Positions 6,981-14,705 of a stretch of DNA of 18,030 bases are shown here, in pieces. Numbering within the stretch: the first letter of the stretch is position 1; the number at the start of each line of letters is the position of its first letter. The stretch spans positions 1-18,030 of the forward strand of contig JBBAFB010000028.1 in the NCBI GenBank assembly GCA_041655595.1, written 5' to 3'. The notes below the pieces were generated by a model that did no database searches, was not told the origin of the DNA, and was given only the letters and a program-made list of their open reading frames with translations. This stretch comes from JBBAFB01 sp041655595 (lineage in GTDB: Bacteria; Bacillota; DULZ01). The position numbers were made by a program, and so were the translations under genes.

Positions 6981-9146
6981 TTGAAAATATGGTTCAAGGA
7001 GCAAATCAATTTTAACTTTAAAAAGGTTTTTGGTAATCTAAATGTGCGTTTGGTGCTGTACGCATTGTTGTTTTATGTGTTAGCAGTTCTGATTCTGGGA
7101 GTTAACTTTCTGCCACAGGAACTGGATCTCAAGGAGGATCAAGTTAGCCCTAGGGATGTTTTTGCAAGGCAGGGTATGGTTTATGAAAGTGAAGTTTTGA
7201 CCGAAGCCGCTAGGGAAGAGGCCGCTCAAAATGTAAATCCTACCTATCGAATGGATTCGGCCATACTGGCTAATTTGGAATTAAACGTGAAGGACTTCTT
7301 TGGTCAGCTTAGGATTATCCAGGGGGAAGAGGATTTAGACAGGGAGACTAGGTTACTTTTGTTCAGCGAACTGAAGGTGGATCTGCCGGAAGGTAATTTG
7401 GCGGCATTGGCGGAAGCGGAGCCGGAGACCATTGATCTTTTAGAAAAGAGAACCCTAGAATTGTTAAGGGGAGTATACAGTAAAGGAGTTCAGGAGAGGG
7501 ATTTAGAGGAAATTAAGGCCAAGTTGCTGGATGAAGTTAATGGTATTGAAGATGTTCCGGCTAAGTTGATTCCGGTAGTAGGTCTTGTTTTGGATGAACT
7601 GGAGTATAAGCCTAACTTCTTTTTAGATCCTGCTCTAACAGCCCAGGAGCGTCAGGCAGCCAGGGATGCGGTGGCGCCAATTCAGGTGCGAGTACGGCAG
7701 GATGAAAAGATTGTGGGTATCGGTGATGTTGTCACGGCAGCCGATATTGAAGCCATGCAAAAATTGGGTCTGCTACGATCTACCTCGTCCTACAATAATG
7801 TAGTAGGGTTATCTCTTTTAGTGGCTATCTCCTTTGTTTTGCTTTTATTCTTTTTGAATCAATATAACAAACAGCTCCTGGCAAGGGAATCCCATTTTAT
7901 TTTATTGGGTTTGCTGTTGATTTTAGGTTTTGCCTTGATTCGCGGAGTCAATGCAATTAACATTGGGGGTACCTCGGAAGTAGCCCAATTAGTGGGTTAC
8001 TTGACACCTTTAGCGGCAATTACCATGCTAATCACAATTTTGTTTGGGGCCAGACTGGCCTTTTTCGTAGGTATGATTCTGGCCGTATTTACCGGCTTTG
8101 CCTCCTCTAATCAACTTCAGTTTGCGGTGGTGGCCTTTGTTAGTTCCATTATAGGGATTTATAGTGTTTCCCGCTTAAGCCAGCGTTCGGACCTGGCTAA
8201 GGCCAGCCTTTATATTATGTTGGCTAATATCATGACTGTTTTAGCCTTGGGCTTGGTACTAGACTATAGCTTTACCATGTTTTCGGTTGCCTTGCCCATG
8301 GGGATTTTTAACGGTGTTTTATCCTCGGTTTTAACTATCGGCTCTTTGCCTTTTTTTGAAACAGCCTTTAGTATAACAACCACCATTAGCCTGTTGGAAC
8401 TGTCTAATCCAAACCAACCCATTTTGAAAAAGCTCTTAATGGAGGCGCCGGGAACTTATCACCATAGCATTTTAGTGGGTAATTTGGCTGAAGCTGCCGC
8501 TGACGCTGTCAAGGCGGATTCGCTGTTAGCCAGAGTAGGAGCCTATTATCATGATATTGGAAAGTTAAAAAGACCTTACTTTTTTGTGGAAAATCAGCTT
8601 TCTGCTGAAAACCCCCATGATAAATTAACACCCACCTTAAGTACTTTAATTATTCTGGCTCATATCAAGGATGGCTTGGAGTTGGCCAAAGAACAACGTC
8701 TGCCCCAGGTGGTAAAAGATTTTATCGGTCAACACCATGGCACAAGCCTGGTATCCTTTTTTCATACCAAGGCCTTAAACCAAGCCAATAATGATCGGGA
8801 TGCGGTGCGGGAGGCAGATTTTAGATATGAGGGTCCAAAGCCTCAAACAAAGGAAACAGCTATTTTAATGCTGGCAGATTCGGTTGAAGCTGCTGTTCGC
8901 TCCTTGTCTAAATCGAATCCCAGCAAAATAGAAATGATGGTAAAAAAGGTGATCAAAGATAAATTAAATGATGGACAACTAGATGAATGCGATTTAACTT
9001 TTAAAGAGCTGGACACTATAGCCCAATCCTTTATCAAAGTGTTAAGCGGTTTTTTCCATGCCCGTATTGAGTATCCGGAACAAATGTTAAAAGAGGCTGA
9101 AAGGAGACATAAGGATGTCAATCAGCATAAGCAACCAGCAGGATAA
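6981..9146 (+). CDS. pgpH: 7TM-HD cyclic-di-AMP phosphodiesterase PgpH (YqfF)
   Basis: A membrane HD-domain phosphodiesterase of about 721 residues, in the family that hydrolyses cyclic di-AMP (Listeria PgpH; B. subtilis YqfF). Layout: one N-terminal transmembrane helix (about 22-43), an extracellular 7TMR-HDED domain (about 50-265), seven membrane helices (about 270-465), then a cytoplasmic HD domain with GTYHHSILVGNLAEAA (His494/495), the HD pair (524-525) in YYHDIGKLKRPYFF, and HH at 585-586. All metal ligands seem intact. An in-frame ATG at 6966 would add five residues, but it overlaps the G-rich ribosome site GGGGGAG (6970-6976), so TTG at 6981 is preferred despite short spacing. Its 3' end overlaps ybeY by 32 bases. 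It probably influences turgor, potassium and wall homeostasis. Confidence 0.95.
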   Translation: MKIWFKEQINFNFKKVFGNLNVRLVLYALLFYVLAVLILGVNFLPQELDLKEDQVSPRDVFARQGMVYESEVLTEAAREEAAQNVNPTYRMDSAILANLELNVKDFFGQLRIIQGEEDLDRETRLLLFSELKVDLPEGNLAALAEAEPETIDLLEKRTLELLRGVYSKGVQERDLEEIKAKLLDEVNGIEDVPAKLIPVVGLVLDELEYKPNFFLDPALTAQERQAARDAVAPIQVRVRQDEKIVGIGDVVTAADIEAMQKLGLLRSTSSYNNVVGLSLLVAISFVLLLFFLNQYNKQLLARESHFILLGLLLILGFALIRGVNAINIGGTSEVAQLVGYLTPLAAITMLITILFGARLAFFVGMILAVFTGFASSNQLQFAVVAFVSSIIGIYSVSRLSQRSDLAKASLYIMLANIMTVLALGLVLDYSFTMFSVALPMGIFNGVLSSVLTIGSLPFFETAFSITTTISLLELSNPNQPILKKLLMEAPGTYHHSILVGNLAEAAADAVKADSLLARVGAYYHDIGKLKRPYFFVENQLSAENPHDKLTPTLSTLIILAHIKDGLELAKEQRLPQVVKDFIGQHHGTSLVSFFHTKALNQANNDRDAVREADFRYEGPKPQTKETAILMLADSVEAAVRSLSKSNPSKIEMMVKKVIKDKLNDGQLDECDLTFKELDTIAQSFIKVLSGFFHARIEYPEQMLKEAERRHKDVNQHKQPAG

Positions 9147-9588
9147 GATCCCTTTTACCAGAGAGTTGGAGGAAACTATTTTAAAGGTTACGGAAATTGT
9201 TTTTGCTAGGGAGGCTATTCCCCCTAATTTGGAGTTAGCAATTGTGTTGAGTGATGACCGGGAAATTCGGAAATTAAACAGAGAGTACAGGGATATAGAT
9301 AGCCCGACGGATGTGCTTTCCTTTGCCTACCGGTTGGACAGCCCCTGGGAGCCGGGTTATGATGATCTTTTTCCTGAGGAAGAAGCATTAGGGGATATTG
9401 TTATTTCCTTGGAAAGGGCAAAAGTCCAAGGGGAAGAATTCGGTCATTCTTTAGCCAGAGAGTTAGGTTTTTTAGTGGTTCATGGCCTGTACCATCTTTT
9501 AGGTTACGAACATCAAGATCCGGAGGGGGAAAAGCTAATGAGGGCCAAAGAAGAGGAAATCCTGTCTTTAGTAGGATTAGGTAGGTAA
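9115..9588 (+). CDS. ybeY: Endoribonuclease YbeY
   Basis: A 157-residue YbeY/UPF0054 protein, a single-strand endoribonuclease involved in 16S rRNA 3'-end maturation and ribosome quality control. The zinc-binding signature HGLYHLLGYEH gives His123, His127 and His133, and the upstream DIDSPTDVLSFAY block (about 60-72) is also present. The ATG at 9115 has AAGGAG (9101-9106) 8 bases upstream. That ribosome site and the first ten codons lie inside the 3' end of pgpH (overlap 9115-9146), pointing to translational coupling. Length and motifs are complete. Confidence 0.97.
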   Translation: MSISISNQQDKIPFTRELEETILKVTEIVFAREAIPPNLELAIVLSDDREIRKLNREYRDIDSPTDVLSFAYRLDSPWEPGYDDLFPEEEALGDIVISLERAKVQGEEFGHSLARELGFLVVHGLYHLLGYEHQDPEGEKLMRAKEEEILSLVGLGR

Positions 9589-9591
9589 AAG

Positions 9592-9963
9592 ATGTCCGGG
9601 GCAAAGAAAAACGGCTGGGCAAAAACCTTTCAATATGCACTAGTAGGCATTAAATGGGCTTTCTTGCATGAAAGGAACTTTAAAGTCCACCTTTTGGCGG
9701 CTTTTCTAGCAGTTGTTGTGGGTTTTGTTTTAAAAATATCGGTTATAGAATGGTGTTTATTAAGCCTCGCGATTTTTTTGGTCTTAACACTGGAAATGAT
9801 CAATACTTCCTTAGAAAAAGTTGTTGACTTGGTGACTGACGAACAACACCCTCTGGCTAAAAGTGCAAAGGACATTGCGGCAGGAGCAGTATTATTAGCC
9901 GCCATTAACGCGGTTATCGTCGGTATCATTATTTTTGCCAAAAAAATAGCAGCATTAATTTGA
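9592..9963 (+). CDS. dgkA: Diacylglycerol/undecaprenol kinase
   Basis: A 123-residue small membrane kinase of the DgkA family. In Gram-positives it phosphorylates undecaprenol, recycling the lipid carrier for cell-wall synthesis. Three hydrophobic segments (about 33-48, 52-68, 95-116) frame the catalytic signature LEMINTSLEKVVDLV (Glu69 and Asn72, Glu76) and KDIAAGAVLLAA (Asp95). An N-terminal amphipathic region includes the conserved FQYALVGIKWAFLHERNFKVH. It begins 3 bases after ybeY ends, with AGGTAGG overlapping the end of that gene. Its stop TGA lies 38 bases before the next start. Confidence 0.95.
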   Translation: MSGAKKNGWAKTFQYALVGIKWAFLHERNFKVHLLAAFLAVVVGFVLKISVIEWCLLSLAIFLVLTLEMINTSLEKVVDLVTDEQHPLAKSAKDIAAGAVLLAAINAVIVGIIIFAKKIAALI

Positions 9964-10001
9964 GAATTAATTTTAATGATAGTAAACAGAGGAGATGGCA
10001 G

Positions 10002-10664
10002 ATGGGTAATTTAAAAAAATATTTTTTAGCAGGAATTTTAACTATTCTGCCGGTAGCAGCCACTATTTATGTTTTAAACTGGCTGTTCCATATTGCAGAC
10101 GGTTTTTCCGGGGACTTAGTGGCACTAATTACCGGCAACCGTATTAGGGGCCTTGGTTTGGTAGTTACCTTACTGGTGGTTTTGATTATTGGCTTTTTCA
10201 CTACCAATGTGTTGGGGAGAACCCTAATAAGCTGGGCAGATAAGATGATTAACAGGATGCCTGTGGCAGGGGTTATTTACCGTACTATTAAACAAATTTT
10301 AGAAGCCTTTGGTGGGGAGAATAAAAGCTCCTTTCAAAAGGTGGTTTTAATCGAATACCCACGCAAGGGTATTTATGCCCTTGCCTTTGTGACGGGCGTC
10401 AGCAAAGGGGAGATAGAGACAAAAACCGATCAAAGGCTAGTTAATTTATTTGTGCCAACAACACCCAACCCAACCTCCGGCTTTTTGTTGCTGCTACCGG
10501 AAGAGGATCTTATTTACCTGGAAATGCCTGTAGAAGATGGCATTAAAATGATTATTTCAGGGGGAGTGCTGGTACCTCCCATGCCGGGGGAGAAAAAGAC
10601 CGAGCTAAAGGTTGCCAGGGGCAGAAAGAAGTTAGCAGCTAAGTTAAAAGAAGTTAAAAAATAG
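10002..10664 (+). CDS. DUF502 family membrane protein
   Basis: A 220-residue DUF502 protein. Two transmembrane helices (about 8-30 and 50-72) are followed by a soluble domain with the family signatures RMPVAGVIYRTIKQILEAF (about 85-103), VVLIEYPRKGIYALAFVTG (about 114-132) and FVPTTPNPTSGFLLLLP (about 150-166). The C-terminal about 25 residues are very basic. The open frame extends back to a TTG at 9960 overlapping the dgkA stop, but the ATG at 10002 has AGAGGAG (9988-9994) 7 bases upstream and begins the conserved sequence, so it is chosen. Family function is not established; the gene is an insertion in the otherwise standard dgkA-cdd-era order. Confidence 0.92.
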   Translation: MGNLKKYFLAGILTILPVAATIYVLNWLFHIADGFSGDLVALITGNRIRGLGLVVTLLVVLIIGFFTTNVLGRTLISWADKMINRMPVAGVIYRTIKQILEAFGGENKSSFQKVVLIEYPRKGIYALAFVTGVSKGEIETKTDQRLVNLFVPTTPNPTSGFLLLLPEEDLIYLEMPVEDGIKMIISGGVLVPPMPGEKKTELKVARGRKKLAAKLKEVKK

Positions 10665-10726
10665 TTGATGATATTCAATAGGCTTATATTACATTAACAG
10701 ATAATCAAAGTAAGGGAGGCAAAGTA

Positions 10727-11116
10727 ATGGATTATCAGGAACTGCTTTTAAGAGCTAAAGAGGCCCGTTTATTAGCCTATGCCCCCTATTCAAATTTTGC
10801 TGTCGGAGCAGCTCTTTTAACTAGCACCGGTGAAGTTTTTACCGGCTGTAACATAGAGAATGCTTCCTATGGCTTAACCATTTGTGCGGAAAGGGTGGCG
10901 GTAGCTAAAGCGGTGTCCACCGGTTTTAATGAGTTTCAAGGGATTGCTATTTATGCCGGGGGTGAAGACCCGGTTACTCCTTGCGGTGCCTGCCGTCAAG
11001 TTCTTTTGGAGTTTGGCGGTGAAACAGATGTTGTTATGGGGAATGCCCAAGGCGTTCAATTAATAATGAAGGTGAAAGAATTGTTGCCGGAAGCATTTGC
11101 GCTAGGCAGCGATTAA
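10727..11116 (+). CDS. cdd: Cytidine deaminase
   Basis: A 129-residue zinc-dependent cytidine deaminase, converting cytidine and deoxycytidine to uridine and deoxyuridine in pyrimidine salvage. All catalytic elements are visible: NIENASYG (42-49), TICAERVA with Cys53 (zinc) and the proton-shuttling Glu55, and PCGACRQVL with Cys86 and Cys89 (zinc). This three-cysteine pattern is that of the tetrameric Gram-positive enzymes. The ATG at 10727 follows a strong AAGGGAGG (10712-10719). It is 62 bases after the DUF502 gene; I do not see a convincing promoter in that gap. Confidence 0.97.
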   Translation: MDYQELLLRAKEARLLAYAPYSNFAVGAALLTSTGEVFTGCNIENASYGLTICAERVAVAKAVSTGFNEFQGIAIYAGGEDPVTPCGACRQVLLEFGGETDVVMGNAQGVQLIMKVKELLPEAFALGSD

Positions 11117-11131
11117 TTTGAGGTGAAATTT

Positions 11132-12031
11132 TTGGAAAAATATCGCTCCGGCTTTATAGCCCTAGTAGGTAGGCCCAATGTGGGTAAATCTACCTTGCTA
11201 AATCGGTTTGTAGGCGAAAAAATTGCCATCATGTCAGATAAGGCCCAAACCACTCGTAATAAAATTCAGGGTGTTTACACCGACCAAGAGGCCCAAATAA
11301 TTTTTATTGACACCCCAGGTATTCATAAGCCAAAGCATAAACTGGGACAATATATGCTGGATATAACTTATGATACCTTAGGGGAAGTGGATTGTATTGT
11401 CTATGTCTTTGATGTTGGCCAAAAATTCGGTAGCGGGGAGCAATTTATTTTAGGGCTTTTAAAAAAAGTAAATACCCCCGTGATTTTATTGTTAAATAAA
11501 ATTGATTTGTTGCAAAAAGAGCAATTATTGCCCATTATTAAAGCTATGAGTGAGCAGTATTCTTTTGAGGAAATTATCCCCCTTTCCGCTAAAACAGGGG
11601 AGAACCTCAGCCATGTATTGGACATCTTAAAGAACTATTTGCCTCCAGGGCCCAAGTACTACCCGGAGGAAATGATCACGGACCAGCCGGAGATTTTTTT
11701 GATGGAGGAAATGATCAGAGAAAAGGTGTTGCATTTAACCCAAGAGGAAATACCTCATTCAGTGGCAGTAAAAATAGACAACTTAATTGAACGCCCGGAA
11801 AATACAATCTACTTGGCAGCAACTATTTATTTAGAAAGGGATTCCCAAAAGGGCATCCTAATAGGCAAAAAAGGACGGATGCTGAAGGAAATAGGCACCC
11901 TCAGTCGTTTAGAAATCGAGAAGCTATTGGGTAGTAAAATCTTTTTAGATCTACATATTAAAGTTAAACCAAATTGGAGACAAAAAGAAACGGAACTCCG
12001 TTCCTTGGGCTACGACAAAAGAGAACAATAA
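11132..12031 (+). CDS. era: GTPase Era
   Basis: A 299-residue ribosome-assembly GTPase that binds the 3' end of 16S rRNA. GTPase motifs are intact: G1 GRPNVGKST (13-21), G2 region AQTTRNKIQG (about 38-47), G3 DTPGIH (60-65), G4 NKID (122-125) and G5 SAK (152-154). The C-terminal KH domain has KGILIGKKGRMLKEIG (about 240-255). A GTG at 11123 is in frame and would add three residues, but GAGGTGA (11120-11126) overlaps it and is correctly placed as the ribosome site for TTG at 11132, so TTG is preferred. It follows cdd by 15 bases and is the last gene of the long cluster. No clear terminator follows; transcription runs into the convergent gene region. Confidence 0.97.
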   Translation: MEKYRSGFIALVGRPNVGKSTLLNRFVGEKIAIMSDKAQTTRNKIQGVYTDQEAQIIFIDTPGIHKPKHKLGQYMLDITYDTLGEVDCIVYVFDVGQKFGSGEQFILGLLKKVNTPVILLLNKIDLLQKEQLLPIIKAMSEQYSFEEIIPLSAKTGENLSHVLDILKNYLPPGPKYYPEEMITDQPEIFLMEEMIREKVLHLTQEEIPHSVAVKIDNLIERPENTIYLAATIYLERDSQKGILIGKKGRMLKEIGTLSRLEIEKLLGSKIFLDLHIKVKPNWRQKETELRSLGYDKREQ

Positions 12032-12040
12032 AGGAAAAGA

Positions 12041-12328
12041 TCAGTGCCGCTTTTTAGGGTTGGCCGGGAACCAACCTTTCCTAACTCGTTCCTCCTGTTC
12101 AATAACCTCATGAATGCTCCACAAGCAAGAGAAGCCTACTACCCCAACGATAGCCGAAAAAGTCAGATGCTTAATGAATAGGGATAAAAAAATAAAAATC
12201 AAGCCCGAAACTAAAAAAACAGGCCAAACCTTTTTGCCAAGATAGTATTCCGCTTTTATAACAATAGGGTGAAAAATACCTATAATCAAAAAAGCGGACA
12301 GACCGATAATGATTCCTTGGTAATTCAA
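12041..12328 (-). CDS. DUF4491 family small membrane protein
   Basis: A 95-residue protein matching the DUF4491 pattern: MNYQGIIIGLSAFLIIGIFHPIVIKAEYY at the N-terminus, two further hydrophobic segments (about 35-52 and 57-73), GFSCLWSIHEVIEQEERV (about 65-82) and the terminal KKGWFP-type motif (here RKGWFPANPKKR). Three membrane segments are likely. Its function is unknown. The start is TTG at 12328, with a GGGGGG ribosome site 8 bases upstream on the minus strand. It converges on era with only 9 bases between the stop codons, and has its own promoter candidate at 12362-12391. Confidence 0.88.
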   Translation of the reverse strand: MNYQGIIIGLSAFLIIGIFHPIVIKAEYYLGKKVWPVFLVSGLIFIFLSLFIKHLTFSAIVGVVGFSCLWSIHEVIEQEERVRKGWFPANPKKRH

Positions 12329-12361
12329 GTGCGTAACCCCCCGGTTTTTTTATTTAACTAT

Positions 12362-12391
12362 ATTATACCAGAAATTTAAAATGCCTGTTGC
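12362..12391 (-). promoter_or_regulatory. Extended -10 sigma-A promoter for the DUF4491 gene
   Basis: Read on the minus strand, TGGTATAAT gives a perfect TATAAT at 12362-12367 with the TGn extension. An 18-base spacer leads back to a weak -35 (GCAACA, 12386-12391). It lies about 35 bases upstream of the TTG start of the minus-strand gene. Confidence 0.5.
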
Positions 12392-12470
12392 TTAATATTG
12401 GATATCCTTGTTTTCGGCCCCTTATATGGAGTAAACTAAATTTAGAAAGCGCAAATAAGGCGGTTTGATG

Positions 12471-13316
12471 ATGAGTGAACAAGATTGGGAACAAGTCGAA
12501 GCGGAACCTTTTTTACCGGAGGCAAAGCCTCTGAATTATCTACAAGCTGATGCCCCCGACGAAGCAGACTTTGATGACGAGCCACAGATCAAATCAAGCT
12601 TAACCTGGAAGCTTGCGGCTTTTATTACAGCCCTGGCTTTTTTGCTAATGGTTCTACTTCCTGTTTATCAAGGGGCTAAAATGAAACACCCTCCGGCTGA
12701 ATTATTTAGAGAATCAAGTGAGTTGAGTCGGCAATTTGAGACGGATATATTGAATGCCATTGTTAAAATTCAGGTTATTGCAGATAAAGCGGGTGTCAGT
12801 GCAGGAGGAGGAAAAACGGGCTCAGGCTTTAATGTGGGCCCTGAGGGAATAATTATCACCAACCATCATGTCATAGAGGATGCCGGTAAAATATCGGTAG
12901 TTTTTCCTGATGGGCAAAGATACGGTGCAAAAAATTGGATCAGTAGCCCAGAATTTGATTTGGCTATAATTCAGTTAGATAAAAAAGGGCTGCCTAGCCT
13001 GTCATTAAGCTTGGGTGAGCTTCCTGAGCCGGGGGACAGTTTATTGGTTATCGGCAACCCCCTTGGGTTTAATAACTTGGCGGTTGCAGGGGAACTAAAA
13101 GAGTATATCTTTTTAAAGGGGAAACTGATTCCTGTTTTGGGTATGGATTTACCGGTTTACCCGGGTAACAGCGGCAGCCCGGTTTTTGATCAAAAGGGGG
13201 AAGTGGTGGGTGTAGTTTTTGGCTACTTGGAGCGAGAGGTAAATGGTCAAACCGAAATCTTCGGTTTGGCAATTTCTATAAAAGAAATAACCCATTTACT
13301 TAACCAGTCAAGATAA
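12471..13316 (+). CDS. Membrane-anchored trypsin-like (HtrA-type) serine protease without PDZ domain
   Basis: A protein of about 281 residues. An acidic cytoplasmic segment (1-44), one transmembrane helix (about 45-67), and an extracytoplasmic S1C protease domain with a complete triad: His133 in ITNHHVIEDAG, Asp163 in SPEFDLAIIQL and Ser234 in YPGNSGSPVF. Classic HtrA/DegP proteins continue into one or two PDZ domains; this one stops after the protease domain (ISIKEITHLLNQSR), so it is a PDZ-less form. Of the tandem starts TTG 12465, ATG 12468 and ATG 12471, the last is 7 bases past AAGGCGG (12457-12463) and is chosen. It may act on misfolded or signalling proteins at the cell surface; the substrate is unknown. 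It is a single gene flanked by its own intergenic regions. Confidence 0.92.
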   Translation: MSEQDWEQVEAEPFLPEAKPLNYLQADAPDEADFDDEPQIKSSLTWKLAAFITALAFLLMVLLPVYQGAKMKHPPAELFRESSELSRQFETDILNAIVKIQVIADKAGVSAGGGKTGSGFNVGPEGIIITNHHVIEDAGKISVVFPDGQRYGAKNWISSPEFDLAIIQLDKKGLPSLSLSLGELPEPGDSLLVIGNPLGFNNLAVAGELKEYIFLKGKLIPVLGMDLPVYPGNSGSPVFDQKGEVVGVVFGYLEREVNGQTEIFGLAISIKEITHLLNQSR

Positions 13317-13327
13317 AGTTATTAGCC

Positions 13328-13356
13328 TTGAATTTGTTCAAAAAATAGTGTTAAAT
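13328..13356 (+). promoter_or_regulatory. Candidate sigma-A promoter for the ATP-NAD kinase-like gene
   Basis: TTGAAT (13328-13333) and TTAAAT (13351-13356) are separated by exactly 17 bases, each matching the sigma-A hexamer consensus at four of six positions. The pair lies 38 bases upstream of the ATG at 13394, in the only gap between the protease and kinase genes. Confidence 0.4.
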
Positions 13357-13393
13357 AAATTAGAGATGAATATAAGCAGAAAAGAGTGAGGGA

Positions 13394-14512
13394 ATGGAAC
13401 TGGGTTTAATAGTAAATCCCATTGCAGGGATGGGCGGTAGAGTTGGACTGAAGGGAACAGATGGGCCGGAGGTGCTGGCTAAAGCAAGGGAGCTGGGTGC
13501 TAAACCTGAGGCTCCAAAAAAGACGATGGAAGCATTAAAAATATTGGAGCCGTTAAAGGAGCAATTAAAAATTTATACCTATCCCGGGGTGATGGGTGAG
13601 CAGGAGGCCAAAACTCTGGGCTTTAAAACTATCGTCCTGGGAGAGCAAAAAGAGATTACCCAAGATCAAGATACGGAAGCCGCAGCTAAAGAGATGCAGG
13701 AGTTGGGGGTAAAGCTGATTATGTTTGCCGGGGGAGATGGAACGGCCAGAAACATTCACAATGCCATCGGCGATTTAACGCCCGTAATCGGTATCCCCGC
13801 CGGGGTTAAAATACATTCCGGAGTCTATGCCACTCATCCTAAAAATGCCGGTAATATTGCTTTAAAATACCTTCAGGGTGAGACAATGGAGATCAAAGAA
13901 GTTGAAGTAATGGATATAGATGAAGAGGCTTTCAGAGAGGGACAAGTGGTAGCAAAATTATTTGGCTACTTAAAGGTGCCCCACGATGAGGAGATGCTAC
14001 AGGTGATGAAGGACGGCACCATAGAATCTGACGGGGCCGCCTTAGAGGGTATAGCTTTTCGCTTGGTAGAAGAAATGGAAGCCAATCCGGAAGTGTTTTA
14101 TATATTAGGTTCCGGAACATCTATCAGACCCGTCATGGAGGAGTTAAAGCTGCCAAATACACTTTTGGGAATAGATATTATAAAAAATAAGAAGCTTGTG
14201 GCACAGGATGTAAACGAAAAAGAGCTGCTGGATATTATCGGGAATTATCCGGCAAAACTGATTGTAACCGTTATCGGCGGTCAGGGCTATATCTTGGGTA
14301 GGGGTAATCAACAGCTAAGTCATGAAGTGATAAAAAAAGTAGGCAAGGAAAATATTATTATTGTCGCTACCAGAAGCAAGCTAAATTCTTTGGAAGGACG
14401 GCCCTTACTAGTGGATACCGGTGACCAGGAAACCAACTCCATGTTCAATGATTACCTAAAGGTAATGGTGGATTACAATACAGAAACAGTTTATAAAGCC
14501 CAAGGGTTATAA
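13394..14512 (+). CDS. ATP-NAD/AcoX-type kinase
   Basis: A 372-residue protein of the ATP-NAD kinase/AcoX family (COG3199 type). It has the N-terminal LGLIVNPIAGMGGRVGLKGTDG (3-24), the nucleotide-binding FAGGDGTARN (111-120) and GIPAGVKIHSGVYATHP (about 133-149), then a C-terminal domain with LGSGTSIRPVMEEL, TLLGIDII and VIGGQGYILGRGNQQLS. The GGDGT motif is shared with NAD and lipid kinases. The real substrate is not certain: members are often annotated NAD kinase, and acetoin-cluster AcoX is of unknown role, so I do not give a symbol. The ATG at 13394 follows a GAGTGAGGG purine run. A strong terminator follows at 14526. Confidence 0.9.
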   Translation: MELGLIVNPIAGMGGRVGLKGTDGPEVLAKARELGAKPEAPKKTMEALKILEPLKEQLKIYTYPGVMGEQEAKTLGFKTIVLGEQKEITQDQDTEAAAKEMQELGVKLIMFAGGDGTARNIHNAIGDLTPVIGIPAGVKIHSGVYATHPKNAGNIALKYLQGETMEIKEVEVMDIDEEAFREGQVVAKLFGYLKVPHDEEMLQVMKDGTIESDGAALEGIAFRLVEEMEANPEVFYILGSGTSIRPVMEELKLPNTLLGIDIIKNKKLVAQDVNEKELLDIIGNYPAKLIVTVIGGQGYILGRGNQQLSHEVIKKVGKENIIIVATRSKLNSLEGRPLLVDTGDQETNSMFNDYLKVMVDYNTETVYKAQGL

Positions 14513-14525
14513 TAAGACTGTAGAT

Positions 14526-14558
14526 AAACCCAAGATCTAACAAGTCTTGGGTTTTTTA
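14526..14558 (+). terminator. Rho-independent terminator after the ATP-NAD kinase-like gene
   Basis: AAACCCAAGA (14526-14535) pairs perfectly with TCTTGGGTTT (14545-14554) around a 9-base loop and runs into TTTTTT (14552-14557). It starts 14 bases after the stop codon. Confidence 0.92.
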
Positions 14559-14604
14559 TTTTGATTTTTTGCAAAATAAATCACAAGGCTGTTAAAAATA
14601 TTAC

Positions 14605-14637
14605 AAAGGTTAATAAAATAATATTTTATTAACCTTT
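14605..14637. repeat. 33-bp AT-rich palindrome upstream of the chemotaxis gene
   Basis: AAAGGTTAATAAAAT (14605-14619) is followed by AAT and then its exact complement (14623-14637), giving a 15-bp perfect inverted repeat with a 3-base centre. The bases after it (CAGAACTTGC) contain no T-run, so it is unlikely to be a terminator, and a good terminator already lies at 14526. It could be an operator for a dimeric regulator or a DNA cruciform. The stretch between it and about 14700 is AT-rich with nothing else recognisable. Confidence 0.75.
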
Positions 14638-14705
14638 CAGAACTTGCAATTCGCCTTTGAACGTGGTAAATTTTTACTTGGGCATTTTTTGGGTTAGCGT
14701 CTTAT

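Noticed and set aside
10665..10695. Promoter before cdd
   Set aside because: TTGATG and TATATT are only 14 bases apart, too close for sigma-A; the other pairings are too weak.
12032..12060. Shared terminator between era and the convergent DUF4491 gene
   Set aside because: Only a 5-bp A/T-rich pairing (AAAAG/CTTTT) can be drawn, insufficient for a terminator call.
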